DNA of 64,000 bases, taken from NCBI GenBank assembly GCA_041744755.1, contig JBGTKC010000075.1, positions 62,001 through 126,000 on the forward strand. Direction: 5' to 3'. The stretch comes from CALDTK01 sp041744755. Lineage in GTDB: Bacteria > Bacteroidota > Bacteroidia > Chitinophagales > Saprospiraceae. A program made the translations under genes and the position numbers. Positions 18,363-25,863 of the stretch are shown here, one piece after another (position 1 is the stretch's first letter; the number at the start of each line of letters is the position of its first letter). A model generated the notes under the pieces. It was not told where the DNA came from and did not search any database. It saw nothing but the letters and a program-made list of their open reading frames with translations.

Positions 18363-19432
18363 TGCACGCGAGAAGCATAAAGACCGCCACCATGTATAAG
18401 ATCTTGGTCATCGAAGACAACGACGAGGTCCGCGATAATATGTCGGACATCCTCTCGCTCGCCGGATACGAAGCGATCGGGGCGGCCTCCGGGATGGAGG
18501 GCATCCAAATGGCGCGTACCAAGAGCCCCGATCTCATCCTCTGTGACGTGATGATGCCGGATCTCGACGGGTACGGTGTATTGAAGATCCTGGTCGAGAG
18601 CGAGGATACCGCCACTATTCCCTTTGTCTTTGTCACGGCCAAGAGCGATCAAGAAGATATGCGGCGCGGGATGAACCTCGGAGCCGACGATTACGTGACC
18701 AAGCCTTTCTATAAGGACGAACTCTTGCGCATCGTCGAGATTCGCCTGCGTAAGCGGGCACACCGACAGCACAAAGCCAGAATACCCGATAATTGGACAG
18801 GATTTCTCAGCAAGGCCGCCCTCGACGGCGCGATGGACACGCTTTGTCGCGCGGGCAACCTCAAGACCTACAAGCGCGGCGAAGCGCTATTTAGGGAGGG
18901 CGAGCAAGTAAGGGATGCGTTCTTACTGTGCAGCGGGCACGTTAAGCTACAGAAAACCACCGACTTCGACAAGACCATCATCGTTTTCGTATTTAGTGAC
19001 GGAGACCTCTTCGGCTACCCGGAGTTGATCGCCAACCGCCCCTACGAACACGACGCCGTCGCGCTCACGGAGTGTGAGGCGCGGCTGGTCCCGGCCGACA
19101 AGGTCCGCGCGTGCATGATGAGTGACACCAACGTGGCCGACATGATGCTGGGCCTGCTGGCCTGCGGCCTACTCGACTCCGACGGCCGCATGCTCGACCT
19201 CACCTACGTCTCGGTCCGCAAGCGCTGCGCCAACATTCTCTTGCTCGGGCACAAGATTTTCGACGGCAAACCCTGGCCTATGTCCCGCGAGGAATTGGCC
19301 CAGTGGGCAGGTACAGCCAAGGAAACCTTCATCCGCAACCTCACCGACTTCCGGGAAGCGGGCTACATCGACATCGACCAGTCGCGCGTCACCCTGACGA
19401 ATGTCAAAGCGCTGCGAGAGCTGCCGTATTAG
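18362..19432 (+). CDS. response regulator fused to a CRP/FNR-type regulator
   Basis: A 356-residue two-part protein. A receiver domain (about residues 12-130) has acidic IEDND, the phospho-acceptor Asp62 in LILCDVMMPD, and Lys in VTKPF. A cyclic-nucleotide-binding-like barrel follows (about 145-270: YKRGEALFREGEQVRDAFLLCSG), then a winged helix-turn-helix (about 285-350: MSREELAQWAGTAKETFIRNLTDFREAGYI). A kinase can thus control a CRP-like DNA-binding output directly. The start at 18362 is coupled to the kinase stop; Met11 at 18392 is an alternative that begins right before the receiver fold. No FNR-type cysteine cluster is seen. Confidence 0.9.
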   Translation: MHARSIKTATMYKILVIEDNDEVRDNMSDILSLAGYEAIGAASGMEGIQMARTKSPDLILCDVMMPDLDGYGVLKILVESEDTATIPFVFVTAKSDQEDMRRGMNLGADDYVTKPFYKDELLRIVEIRLRKRAHRQHKARIPDNWTGFLSKAALDGAMDTLCRAGNLKTYKRGEALFREGEQVRDAFLLCSGHVKLQKTTDFDKTIIVFVFSDGDLFGYPELIANRPYEHDAVALTECEARLVPADKVRACMMSDTNVADMMLGLLACGLLDSDGRMLDLTYVSVRKRCANILLLGHKIFDGKPWPMSREELAQWAGTAKETFIRNLTDFREAGYIDIDQSRVTLTNVKALRELPY

Positions 19433-19459
19433 GGGTGTCTCAGACAACCTAAAAGGCTG

Positions 19460-19479
19460 TTCGTACATTTTAGTACGAA
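19460..19479. promoter_or_regulatory. palindrome over the probable suf promoter
   Basis: Perfect 7-bp inverted arms TTCGTAC and GTACGAA are separated by ATTTTA. The centre contains TACATTTT, close to the -7 box TAnnTTTG. It lies 46 bases before sufB. It is a plausible operator for the Rrf2 protein encoded at the end of the same operon; that link is inferred. Confidence 0.5.
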
Positions 19480-19525
19480 TACGGCGCCGGGGTCGCGACC
19501 TTCGCCCGCGCTTACGATACGTGTT

Positions 19526-20971
19526 ATGGATCAATCAATGATGGTGCTCGAGGAGCACGCTGCCTCGGACTATAAATACGGATGGTCGAGCGACATCGAC
19601 ACCGAAACCCTACCCCCGGGCCTCGACGAGGACGTGGTCCGCTTCATCTCCGCTAAGAAACAAGAGCCCGAGTGGCTGCTAGACTACCGCCTGGACGCCT
19701 ATCGCACCTGGCGGGCGATGACGGAGCCGAAGTGGGTGAACGTCCACTACAAGCCCGTGAACTTCGAAGCCATCAGCTACTTCGCCGCGCCGCGCAAGCA
19801 GCCGAAGCTCAATAGCCTCGACGAGGCGGACCCGGAGCTTATCGCGACCTTCAAAAAGCTCGGGATCCCGCTCACTGAGCAGAAGCTCCTTGCTGGTGTG
19901 GCAGTCGACGCGGTGATCGACTCCGTGTCGGTTACGACTACCTACAAAGAGCGCCTCGGCGAACTCGGCATTATCTTCTGCAGCTTCTCGGAGGCCGTTC
20001 GGGAGCACCCGGCTCTCGTTCGGCAGTACATGGGGACCGTGGTCCCCGTCAAGGACAACTACTACGCGGCGTTGAACTCGGCCGTGTTTTCGGACGGCAG
20101 CTTCGTCTACATTCCCAAGGGTGTGCGCTGCCCGATGGAGCTGAGCACCTACTTCCGCATCAACGCCGAGAACACAGGTCAATTCGAGCGCACGCTCATC
20201 ATCGCCGACGAGGGCAGCTACGTGAGCTATCTCGAGGGCTGTACCGCACCAAAGCGCGACGAGAACCAGCTTCACGCTGCCATTGTCGAGTTGGTTGCCC
20301 ACACCGACGCCGAGATCAAGTACTCTACCGTGCAGAACTGGTACCCCGGCGACAAAGACGGCAAGGGCGGGATCTACAATTTCGTCACGAAGCGCGGCGT
20401 CTGCGAGGGCGACCGATCGAAGATCTCATGGACCCAAGTCGAGACGGGTTCGGCGATCACGTGGAAATACCCGAGCTGCGTGCTCAAGGGCGACTACTCG
20501 GTTGGGGAGTTCTACTCGGTCGCGGTCACGAACAACGCCCAGCAGGCAGACACCGGCACCAAGATGGTGCACATCGGCAAACACACCACCTCGACCATCA
20601 TCTCCAAGGGGATCAGCGCCGGACGTAGCCAGAACACTTACCGAGGTCTAGTAAAGGTTTTGGCGAAAGCTGAAAACGCCCGCAACTTCTCCCAGTGTGA
20701 CTCCCTCCTCATGGGCGACAAGTGCGGGGCTCACACCTTCCCCTACCTCGAGGTAGACAACCGATCGGCCAACATCGAGCACGAGGCAACCACCTCGAAG
20801 ATCGGGGAGGACCAACTCTTCTACCTTAAGCAACGGGGGCTGAGCGAGGAGGACGCCCTCAACACGATTGTCAATGGCTACTGCAAGGATGTCTTCGCGG
20901 AGCTACCGATGGAGTTCGCTGCGGAGGCGCGGAAGCTGCTGGCCATCTCGTTGGAGAATTCGGTGGGGTGA
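19526..20971 (+). CDS. sufB: Fe-S scaffold protein SufB
   Basis: A 481-residue SufB, the main scaffold of the SufBCD complex on which iron-sulfur clusters are built. Conserved blocks include YISYFAAPRKQPK-like text near residue 85, FSDGSFVYIPKGVRCPMELSTYFRINAENTGQFERTLI, EGCTAPKRDENQLHAAIVELVAH and GDKCGAHTFPYLEV. Length matches other Bacteroidota SufB. It is the first gene of a seven-gene cluster. An exact-core hairpin repeat encodes VLAKAE. Confidence 0.96.
   Translation: MDQSMMVLEEHAASDYKYGWSSDIDTETLPPGLDEDVVRFISAKKQEPEWLLDYRLDAYRTWRAMTEPKWVNVHYKPVNFEAISYFAAPRKQPKLNSLDEADPELIATFKKLGIPLTEQKLLAGVAVDAVIDSVSVTTTYKERLGELGIIFCSFSEAVREHPALVRQYMGTVVPVKDNYYAALNSAVFSDGSFVYIPKGVRCPMELSTYFRINAENTGQFERTLIIADEGSYVSYLEGCTAPKRDENQLHAAIVELVAHTDAEIKYSTVQNWYPGDKDGKGGIYNFVTKRGVCEGDRSKISWTQVETGSAITWKYPSCVLKGDYSVGEFYSVAVTNNAQQADTGTKMVHIGKHTTSTIISKGISAGRSQNTYRGLVKVLAKAENARNFSQCDSLLMGDKCGAHTFPYLEVDNRSANIEHEATTSKIGEDQLFYLKQRGLSEEDALNTIVNGYCKDVFAELPMEFAAEARKLLAISLENSVG
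20657..20671 (+). repeat. T4-hairpin repeat, last base T
   Basis: GTTTTGGCGAAAGCT in sufB, sense; outer pair becomes G-T. Confidence 0.8.
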
Positions 20972-21057
20972 TTACGGCTCCAAATTTCAAATTTTTATTT
21001 CAAATGCGCTGCCGCGGGCCCCGCATTCCGGAGGACCGATTGATCGGCCCAGTCGGA

Positions 21058-21086
21058 ATTAGAAACCTCTCATTAGAAATTCTAAG
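21058..21086. repeat. short direct and inverted repeats before sufC
   Basis: The 116-base sufB-sufC gap is AT-rich. ATTAGAAA occurs twice, and TTAGAA at 21073-21078 faces TTCTAA at 21080-21085 with one base between, two bases before the sufC ATG. It may be a secondary control site or just leader sequence. Confidence 0.35.
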
Positions 21087-21087
21087 T

Positions 21088-21861
21088 ATGCTAACGATTA
21101 AGAACCTGCACGCCAGCGTAGAGGACAAGGAGATCCTCCGTGGGATCAACCTCGAGGTTCGCCCCGGGGAAGTGCACGCGATCATGGGACCGAACGGCTC
21201 CGGGAAGTCGACCTTGGCCAGCGTCCTGGCCGGGCGAGAGGAGTACGTCGTAACCGACGGAAGTGTGACCTTCTACGGTGAGGACGTCCTCGAGCTCGAG
21301 GTGGAGGAGCGTGCCCACAAGGGGATCTTCCTCGCCTTCCAGTACCCGATCGAGATCCCGGGCGTCACGAACGCCACCTTCCTGCGCTCGTCAATCAACG
21401 CCATCCGCACCGCGCGCGGCGAAGAGGAGCTCAACTCAGGACAGGCGCTGCGGCTCATTAAAGAAAAAATGGCCGATGTCGAGATGGACCCGAGCTTCCT
21501 GAAGCGCTCGCTCAACCAAGGCTTCTCCGGGGGGGAGAAGAAGCGCAACGAGATGCTACAGATGACGCTGCTGGAACCGCGGCTCTCGATCCTCGACGAG
21601 ACCGACTCCGGCCTCGACATCGATGCACTCCAGGTCGTGGCGAAGGCCGTCAACAAGCTACGCAGCGCGCAACGGAGCTTCATCGTCGTGACGCACTACC
21701 AGCGCCTCCTCGACTATATCGTGCCCGATTTCGTGCACGTGCTTTACAAAGGCCGGATCGTGCGTAGCGGCGATAAGTCGCTCGCGTTGGAGCTCGAGGA
21801 GCGCGGTTACGACTGGATCAAGAATGAGGTGGAGGCCGCCGACGCGGTTGCCGCCGCCTAA
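21088..21861 (+). CDS. sufC: Fe-S assembly ATPase SufC
   Basis: A 257-residue ABC-type ATPase that drives the SufBCD scaffold. Walker A is GPNGSGKST (about residues 36-44), the signature is GFSGGEKKRNEM, and Walker B is LSILDETDSGLD, with the SufC-type ILDETDSGLD in place of DEPTSGLD. The ATG at 21088 gives the usual N terminus (MLTIKNLHASV); the upstream extension has no family support. Confidence 0.96.
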   Translation: MLTIKNLHASVEDKEILRGINLEVRPGEVHAIMGPNGSGKSTLASVLAGREEYVVTDGSVTFYGEDVLELEVEERAHKGIFLAFQYPIEIPGVTNATFLRSSINAIRTARGEEELNSGQALRLIKEKMADVEMDPSFLKRSLNQGFSGGEKKRNEMLQMTLLEPRLSILDETDSGLDIDALQVVAKAVNKLRSAQRSFIVVTHYQRLLDYIVPDFVHVLYKGRIVRSGDKSLALELEERGYDWIKNEVEAADAVAAA

Positions 21862-21870
21862 CCCCCCGCG

Positions 21871-23196
21871 ATGCACGCACTTACCGAAACCGACACAATG
21901 ACCACCGCCGAGCAATCCACCTGGACGAGGAGTTTTGCCGAAAGGCCCGACCTCCAAATCGGCTCCCCGCGGTTGGTCGGCTTTCGCCAAAACGCGATCG
22001 ACCGACTCGCGCTGACGCCGTTCCCGACCAGGCGCGACGAGGACTGGCGCTACAGCGACTTCACGAAGATCCTCCGGGAGCCTATGAGCCTCGCGGCAGT
22101 CGACGCCCCCCACATCAATCGCGCCGCCTTCGAGATCGACGACTTCGACGCGTACGTATTGATCACGGTCGATGGGGAGTTCGAACCAGGCCTGAGCGAC
22201 GCGGTGCCCGGGATCACGATCGGCTCCGTCGACGAGCTCCTCGAGGTCGAGCCCTACGCCTACTGGCTCGACCGTACGCTGGCCGAGCTCCACAGTGAGA
22301 CCAGCAATGCCTTCGTAACATTGAATGCGGCTTTCGCCAAAACGAGCCTCTTCGTGGCCGCACCGAAGAATGTGAAGCTGGACAAACCTATCCACGTCAT
22401 CCACCTGGCCACCCGCGGCCCAGAGCAACGAATGGTCTGCTCGCAGGTCATGGCGATGATCGGGGCCGGTGCCGAGCTCACGATCGACGAGACTTTTGGT
22501 ACGCTGGGTACCGGCTCGCCGATCTTTCGTAACCACGTTGTGCGAGGTGGAATTAGCTCCAACGCCCGACTCAAGTTCCGCAGCTTCCAAGCCGAGGACC
22601 TGAGGGATGTCCACCTCTCGAATTCGAGCTTCGACCAGCAGGCGCACAGCTATCTCGACCACGTCCGCGTCGACATTGGCGGACGCCAGGTGCGCAACAA
22701 CCTCGACGTGGTGCACAAGGCTGCGAGCCTCGAGACCCACATGGCCGGCGCCTACTTCGCCCGCGGCACACAGCGCATCGACAATCAAACCTTCCTCGAC
22801 CACGCCTTTCCGCACGGCGAGAGCAATGAGCTCTACAAAGGCATCGCGATGGACCGCGCGGTGACGAGTTTCAACGGCAAGGTGATCGTGCGCCCGGATG
22901 CGCAGAAGACGAATGCCTTCCAGCAGAACGACAACCTCGTGATCGGCGACAAGGCCATCGCAAACGCCAAACCGCAGCTCGAGATCTTCGCCGATGACGT
23001 AAAGTGCTCTCACGGAGCCACGATCGGGCAACTCGACGAGGCTCCGGTGTTTTACCTCAATGCCCGTGGCATCCCGCGGGCACAAGCGCTGGCGATGCTG
23101 CACCGAGGATTCTTGTTAGAGGTCTTGGATCGTGTCGATTCCGTGGCCGTCCGCGGCTATGTCGAGCGTTTACTCCAGGCCAAGTTCGCCGAATAA
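21871..23196 (+). CDS. sufD: Fe-S assembly protein SufD
   Basis: A 441-residue SufD, partner of SufB and SufC. The C-terminal half holds the right-handed beta-helix core, with HVRVDIGGRQVRNNLD, LDHAFPHGESNELYKG, NGKVIVRPDAQKTNAFQQNDNLV and DDVKCSHGATIGQLDE. The start is ATG 21871, ten bases after sufC; ATG 21898 is also possible. Three hairpin-repeat copies lie in its first 475 bases, the densest cluster in the window. Confidence 0.95.
   Translation: MHALTETDTMTTAEQSTWTRSFAERPDLQIGSPRLVGFRQNAIDRLALTPFPTRRDEDWRYSDFTKILREPMSLAAVDAPHINRAAFEIDDFDAYVLITVDGEFEPGLSDAVPGITIGSVDELLEVEPYAYWLDRTLAELHSETSNAFVTLNAAFAKTSLFVAAPKNVKLDKPIHVIHLATRGPEQRMVCSQVMAMIGAGAELTIDETFGTLGTGSPIFRNHVVRGGISSNARLKFRSFQAEDLRDVHLSNSSFDQQAHSYLDHVRVDIGGRQVRNNLDVVHKAASLETHMAGAYFARGTQRIDNQTFLDHAFPHGESNELYKGIAMDRAVTSFNGKVIVRPDAQKTNAFQQNDNLVIGDKAIANAKPQLEIFADDVKCSHGATIGQLDEAPVFYLNARGIPRAQALAMLHRGFLLEVLDRVDSVAVRGYVERLLQAKFAE
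21932..21946 (+). repeat. T4-hairpin repeat, GCC/GGC stem
   Basis: GTTTTGCCGAAAGGC in sufD, sense; encodes FAER. Confidence 0.85.
21979..21993 (-). repeat. T4-hairpin repeat, exact
   Basis: Antisense in sufD; encodes GFRQN; faces the copy at 21932. Confidence 0.9.
22329..22343 (-). repeat. T4-hairpin repeat, exact
   Basis: Antisense in sufD; encodes AFAKT. Confidence 0.9.
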
Positions 23197-23206
23197 CACC
23201 ACCCCC

Positions 23207-24454
23207 ATGTCCTCCAGTGCCACCGCCACCGCCACGCAGACCTTCCCGGTAGAACGCGTCCGTGCCGACTTCCCGATCCTCGCCACCGAGATGAACGGTA
23301 AGCCGCTGGTGTTCTTGGATTCGGCTGCCAGTTCGCAGAAGCCGCAGGTCGTGATCGACGCGATTGCTCACTACTACCAGACCGATCACGCCAACGTGCA
23401 CCGCGGGGTTTACGCCCTGTCACAGCGCGCGACCGACGCATTCGAGTCGGCGCGCGCGACAGTGGCTAAGTACATTAATGCTGCCGATGTCCACGAGGTG
23501 ATCTGGACCCGCGGCTGTACCGAGGGCATCAATCTCGTGGCAAGCAGCTATGGACAACGGCTCCGGCCCGGCGACGAGATCGTGCTCACGACCATGGAGC
23601 ACCACTCTAACATCGTGCCCTGGCAACTACTCGCCCAGCGGACGGGAGCCGTGATTAAAGTCGTGCCAGTAACGGAGACCGGAGAACTGGACATCGACGC
23701 CTACCGTGCACTGCTCACCGACCGTACGGCCATCGTGTCGGTTGTGCACGTGAGCAATGCCCTCGGCACTGTAAATCCCGTGGTCGAGATGACGCGGCTG
23801 GCGCACGGAGCGGGTGCAGTCATCCTCGTCGACGGAGCCCAGGCCATTCCCCACGAGCAGGTTGACGTGCAGGCGATCGGGTGCGACTTCTACGTGTTTA
23901 GCGGTCACAAAATGCTCGGCCCGACGGGGCAAGGCGTGCTCTGGGGCAAGCGCGAACTACTCGAGTCGATGCCGCCGTACCAAGGCGGCGGCGAGATGAT
24001 CGACCGCGTGAGCTTCGGTGGTACGACGTTCAATACGATCCCCTTGCGCTTCGAAGCCGGTACACCGAATATCGCCGGTGCGGTGGGTTTGGCGAAAGCC
24101 GTCGACTACCTGCGCGAACTGGGCGTGGACAATATTGAGCGGTACGAATCGACGCTTCTGGCTTACGCTACGCAACAGATGTCTGAGATCGAGGGCTTTC
24201 GTGTCATTGGCACAGCGGCCGAGAAACACAGCGTCCTGAGCTTCCTCGTCGACGAGATCCACCCCTACGACATCGGGACCTTGCTCGACAAACAGGGTGT
24301 CGCCGTGCGCACCGGTCACCACTGCTGCCAGCCGCTGATGGATCACTACGGCATCCCAGGCACCGTCCGCGCAAGTTTCGCGCTCTACAATACCACAGAG
24401 GACGTCGACCGCTTGGTAGCTGCTACTAAGCGCTCCGTAAAGATGCTACGATGA
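23207..24454 (+). CDS. sufS: SufS-type cysteine desulfurase
   Basis: A 415-residue PLP enzyme that takes sulfur from cysteine for cluster assembly. The PLP-binding lysine is Lys235 in FSGHKMLGPTG and the persulfide-forming cysteine is Cys373 in RTGHHCCQP. The type II (SufS) arrangement is clear. The start MSSSATA at 23207 fits the gap after sufD; the earlier in-frame starts overlap sufD. The stop overlaps sufE by 4 bases (ATGA). Confidence 0.96.
   Translation: MSSSATATATQTFPVERVRADFPILATEMNGKPLVFLDSAASSQKPQVVIDAIAHYYQTDHANVHRGVYALSQRATDAFESARATVAKYINAADVHEVIWTRGCTEGINLVASSYGQRLRPGDEIVLTTMEHHSNIVPWQLLAQRTGAVIKVVPVTETGELDIDAYRALLTDRTAIVSVVHVSNALGTVNPVVEMTRLAHGAGAVILVDGAQAIPHEQVDVQAIGCDFYVFSGHKMLGPTGQGVLWGKRELLESMPPYQGGGEMIDRVSFGGTTFNTIPLRFEAGTPNIAGAVGLAKAVDYLRELGVDNIERYESTLLAYATQQMSEIEGFRVIGTAAEKHSVLSFLVDEIHPYDIGTLLDKQGVAVRTGHHCCQPLMDHYGIPGTVRASFALYNTTEDVDRLVAATKRSVKMLR
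24086..24100 (+). repeat. T4-hairpin repeat, T3 variant
   Basis: GGTTTGGCGAAAGCC in sufS, sense; encodes GLAKA. Confidence 0.7.
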
Positions 24455-24891
24455 CGCTCGAACAACGGCAACAAGAGATCATCGAGGAGTTCGAGACTTT
24501 CGATGACTGGATGGACAAATACGAGCATATCATCGAGCTGGGAAAATCACTTCCGCTTATAGATGAGGGGTACAAAGACGACGACCACCTTATTCGCGGT
24601 TGCCAGAGCCAGGTGTGGCTCCACGCTGATCCGGCAGGGGATAGACTTAAGTTCACTGCGGACTCAGATGCGATCATCACCAAGGGCTTGGTGAGTCTTA
24701 TGGTGCGTGTTTTGGACGGCCTTCCGGCAAAACAGATCGCCGCGGCGGAATTGGACTTCGTCGACAAGATCGGTCTCCACGAGCACCTCTCCCCTACCCG
24801 ATCTAACGGCCTCCGGTCCATGGTGAAACAGATGAAACTTTATGGTTTTGCGCTCGACGCTCAACTAAACGCCGCCGACCATGCTCGATAA
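24451..24891 (+). CDS. sufE: SufE sulfur-transfer protein
   Basis: A 146-residue SufE, which accepts persulfide sulfur from SufS and passes it to SufB. The active cysteine is Cys51 in IRGCQSQVWL. Conserved helices (DWMDKYEHIIELGK, SPTRSNGLRSMVKQMK) are present. It overlaps sufS and the following gene, so translation is coupled. Confidence 0.95.
   Translation: MTLEQRQQEIIEEFETFDDWMDKYEHIIELGKSLPLIDEGYKDDDHLIRGCQSQVWLHADPAGDRLKFTADSDAIITKGLVSLMVRVLDGLPAKQIAAAELDFVDKIGLHEHLSPTRSNGLRSMVKQMKLYGFALDAQLNAADHAR
24719..24733 (-). repeat. T4-hairpin repeat, GCC/GGC stem, GGAA loop
   Basis: GTTTTGCCGGAAGGC, antisense in sufE; encodes GLPAK. Confidence 0.75.
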
Positions 24892-25195
24892 AACAAAGAT
24901 TCACGACGATATTGTGGAGGCGATCAAAACGGTCTACGACCCGGAGATCCCGGTCGACATCTGGGAGCTCGGGCTCATCTACGGCATCGACGTACGCGAT
25001 GACGGGATGGTCAAAGTCACCATGACGCTCACGAGCCCGATGTGCCCGGTAGCCGGAAGTATGCCTCTCGAGGTGCAGGAGAAGGTGATCGGGGTCGAGG
25101 GGGTCACAGATGTGGACCTCTCGCTCGTCTACGAGCCGATTTGGACCAAGGATAAAATGAGCGAGGAGGCCAAGCTCGAACTAGATATGCTGTAG
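24881..25195 (+). CDS. sufT: SufT / MIP18-like (DUF59) protein
   Basis: A 104-residue protein with VYDPEIPVDIWELGLIYG and the SPMCPVAGSMP motif that carries the conserved cysteine of the DUF59/MIP18 family. Members help mature iron-sulfur proteins. It starts inside sufE (11-base overlap) and is followed three bases after its stop by the Rrf2 gene. Confidence 0.92.
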   Translation: MLDKTKIHDDIVEAIKTVYDPEIPVDIWELGLIYGIDVRDDGMVKVTMTLTSPMCPVAGSMPLEVQEKVIGVEGVTDVDLSLVYEPIWTKDKMSEEAKLELDML

Positions 25196-25198
25196 CGT

Positions 25199-25669
25199 AT
25201 GCGACTGAGTGCCCACGACGAACACGGCATGCGCCTGCTGCTACGAATCGCCCGCGGCGAGCCCGGGACCTGCATGACGACGGCGCTCCTAGCCGAGCGC
25301 GAGGGAATGAGTATGAGTCTGGCCGGCAAGGTGCTGCGGCTCCTACGCGACGGCGGCTTCGTCGACAGCACGCGGGGCAACTGCGGTGGGTACGTGCTCA
25401 CGCGCCCGGCGCACCAGATCAATGTAGGACATGTGCTGGCTGCGCTAGGCGGGAGACTTTTCGACGATGGTTGCTGCGAGGAGCACACCGCCGGTGAGGA
25501 GTTGTGCACGAGTTCAGTCGACTGCTCCGTACGGAGCCTCTGGCAGGTGGTACAATTTGAGCTGGATGGGTTGCTGGGGGGGCTCGCGTTATCCGACCTC
25601 ATTGGCGCGACACCCGGACGTAGCCTAGTCCTCGGTTCACGGGCCGCTTCGAGTCCAACAGATAGGTGA
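25199..25669 (+). CDS. Rrf2-family Fe-S-sensing repressor
   Basis: A 156-residue Rrf2 protein. The winged helix spans about residues 1-80 (LLAEREGMSMSLAGKVLRLLRDGGFVDSTRGNCGGYVL). A cysteine cluster follows at about residues 98-111 (GCCEEHTAGEELCTSSVDC), where IscR-type proteins bind a 2Fe-2S cluster. Its place at the end of the suf operon suggests feedback on the operon, perhaps through the palindrome at 19460-19479. Rrf2 members also include NsrR and RsrR, so the ligand is inferred. Confidence 0.9.
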   Translation: MRLSAHDEHGMRLLLRIARGEPGTCMTTALLAEREGMSMSLAGKVLRLLRDGGFVDSTRGNCGGYVLTRPAHQINVGHVLAALGGRLFDDGCCEEHTAGEELCTSSVDCSVRSLWQVVQFELDGLLGGLALSDLIGATPGRSLVLGSRAASSPTDR

Positions 25670-25709
25670 TGCGATCCGAGTACATTAGCGTTTTGTATTT
25701 TGCTTGAGC

Positions 25710-25781
25710 GGCCGCGTAGTTCAACGGACAGAATAGGCGTTTCCTAAACGCTAGATCCTGGTTCGATTCCAGGCGTGGCTA
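25710..25781 (+). tRNA. tRNA-Arg (CCT)
   Basis: A 72-base cloverleaf: acceptor GGCCGCG with CGTGGCT (two G-T pairs), D arm GTTC/GAAT, anticodon stem GGCGT/ACGCT with loop TTCCTAA (anticodon CCT), T arm CCTGG-TTCGATT-CCAGG and discriminator A. TATTTTGC at 25696-25703 resembles the -7 box. Confidence 0.93.
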
Positions 25782-25800
25782 CACTTCGGCATACACGCAA

Positions 25801-25832
25801 AAGCCCCGCCCACTTTGCAGTGGACGGGGCTT
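25801..25832. terminator. shared terminator between tRNA-Arg and dnaK
   Basis: AAGCCCCGCCCACT and AGTGGACGGGGCTT pair with one mismatch around a TTGC loop. On the minus strand the stem is followed by TTTTGCG, which suits termination of dnaK. On the plus strand the T run is short. Confidence 0.75.
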
Positions 25833-25838
25833 CGCACG

Positions 25839-25853
25839 TTTTGGCGAACGCCG
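25839..25853 (+). repeat. T4-hairpin repeat, GAAC variant, intergenic
   Basis: GTTTTGGCGAACGCC between the terminator and the dnaK stop; the only copy whose loop does not end in A. Confidence 0.6.
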
Positions 25854-25863
25854 AATAATAGCC

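Noticed and set aside
21658..23103. 481-codon open frame antisense to sufC and sufD
   Set aside because: No family similarity; long antisense frames are expected opposite GC-rich genes with biased third positions.
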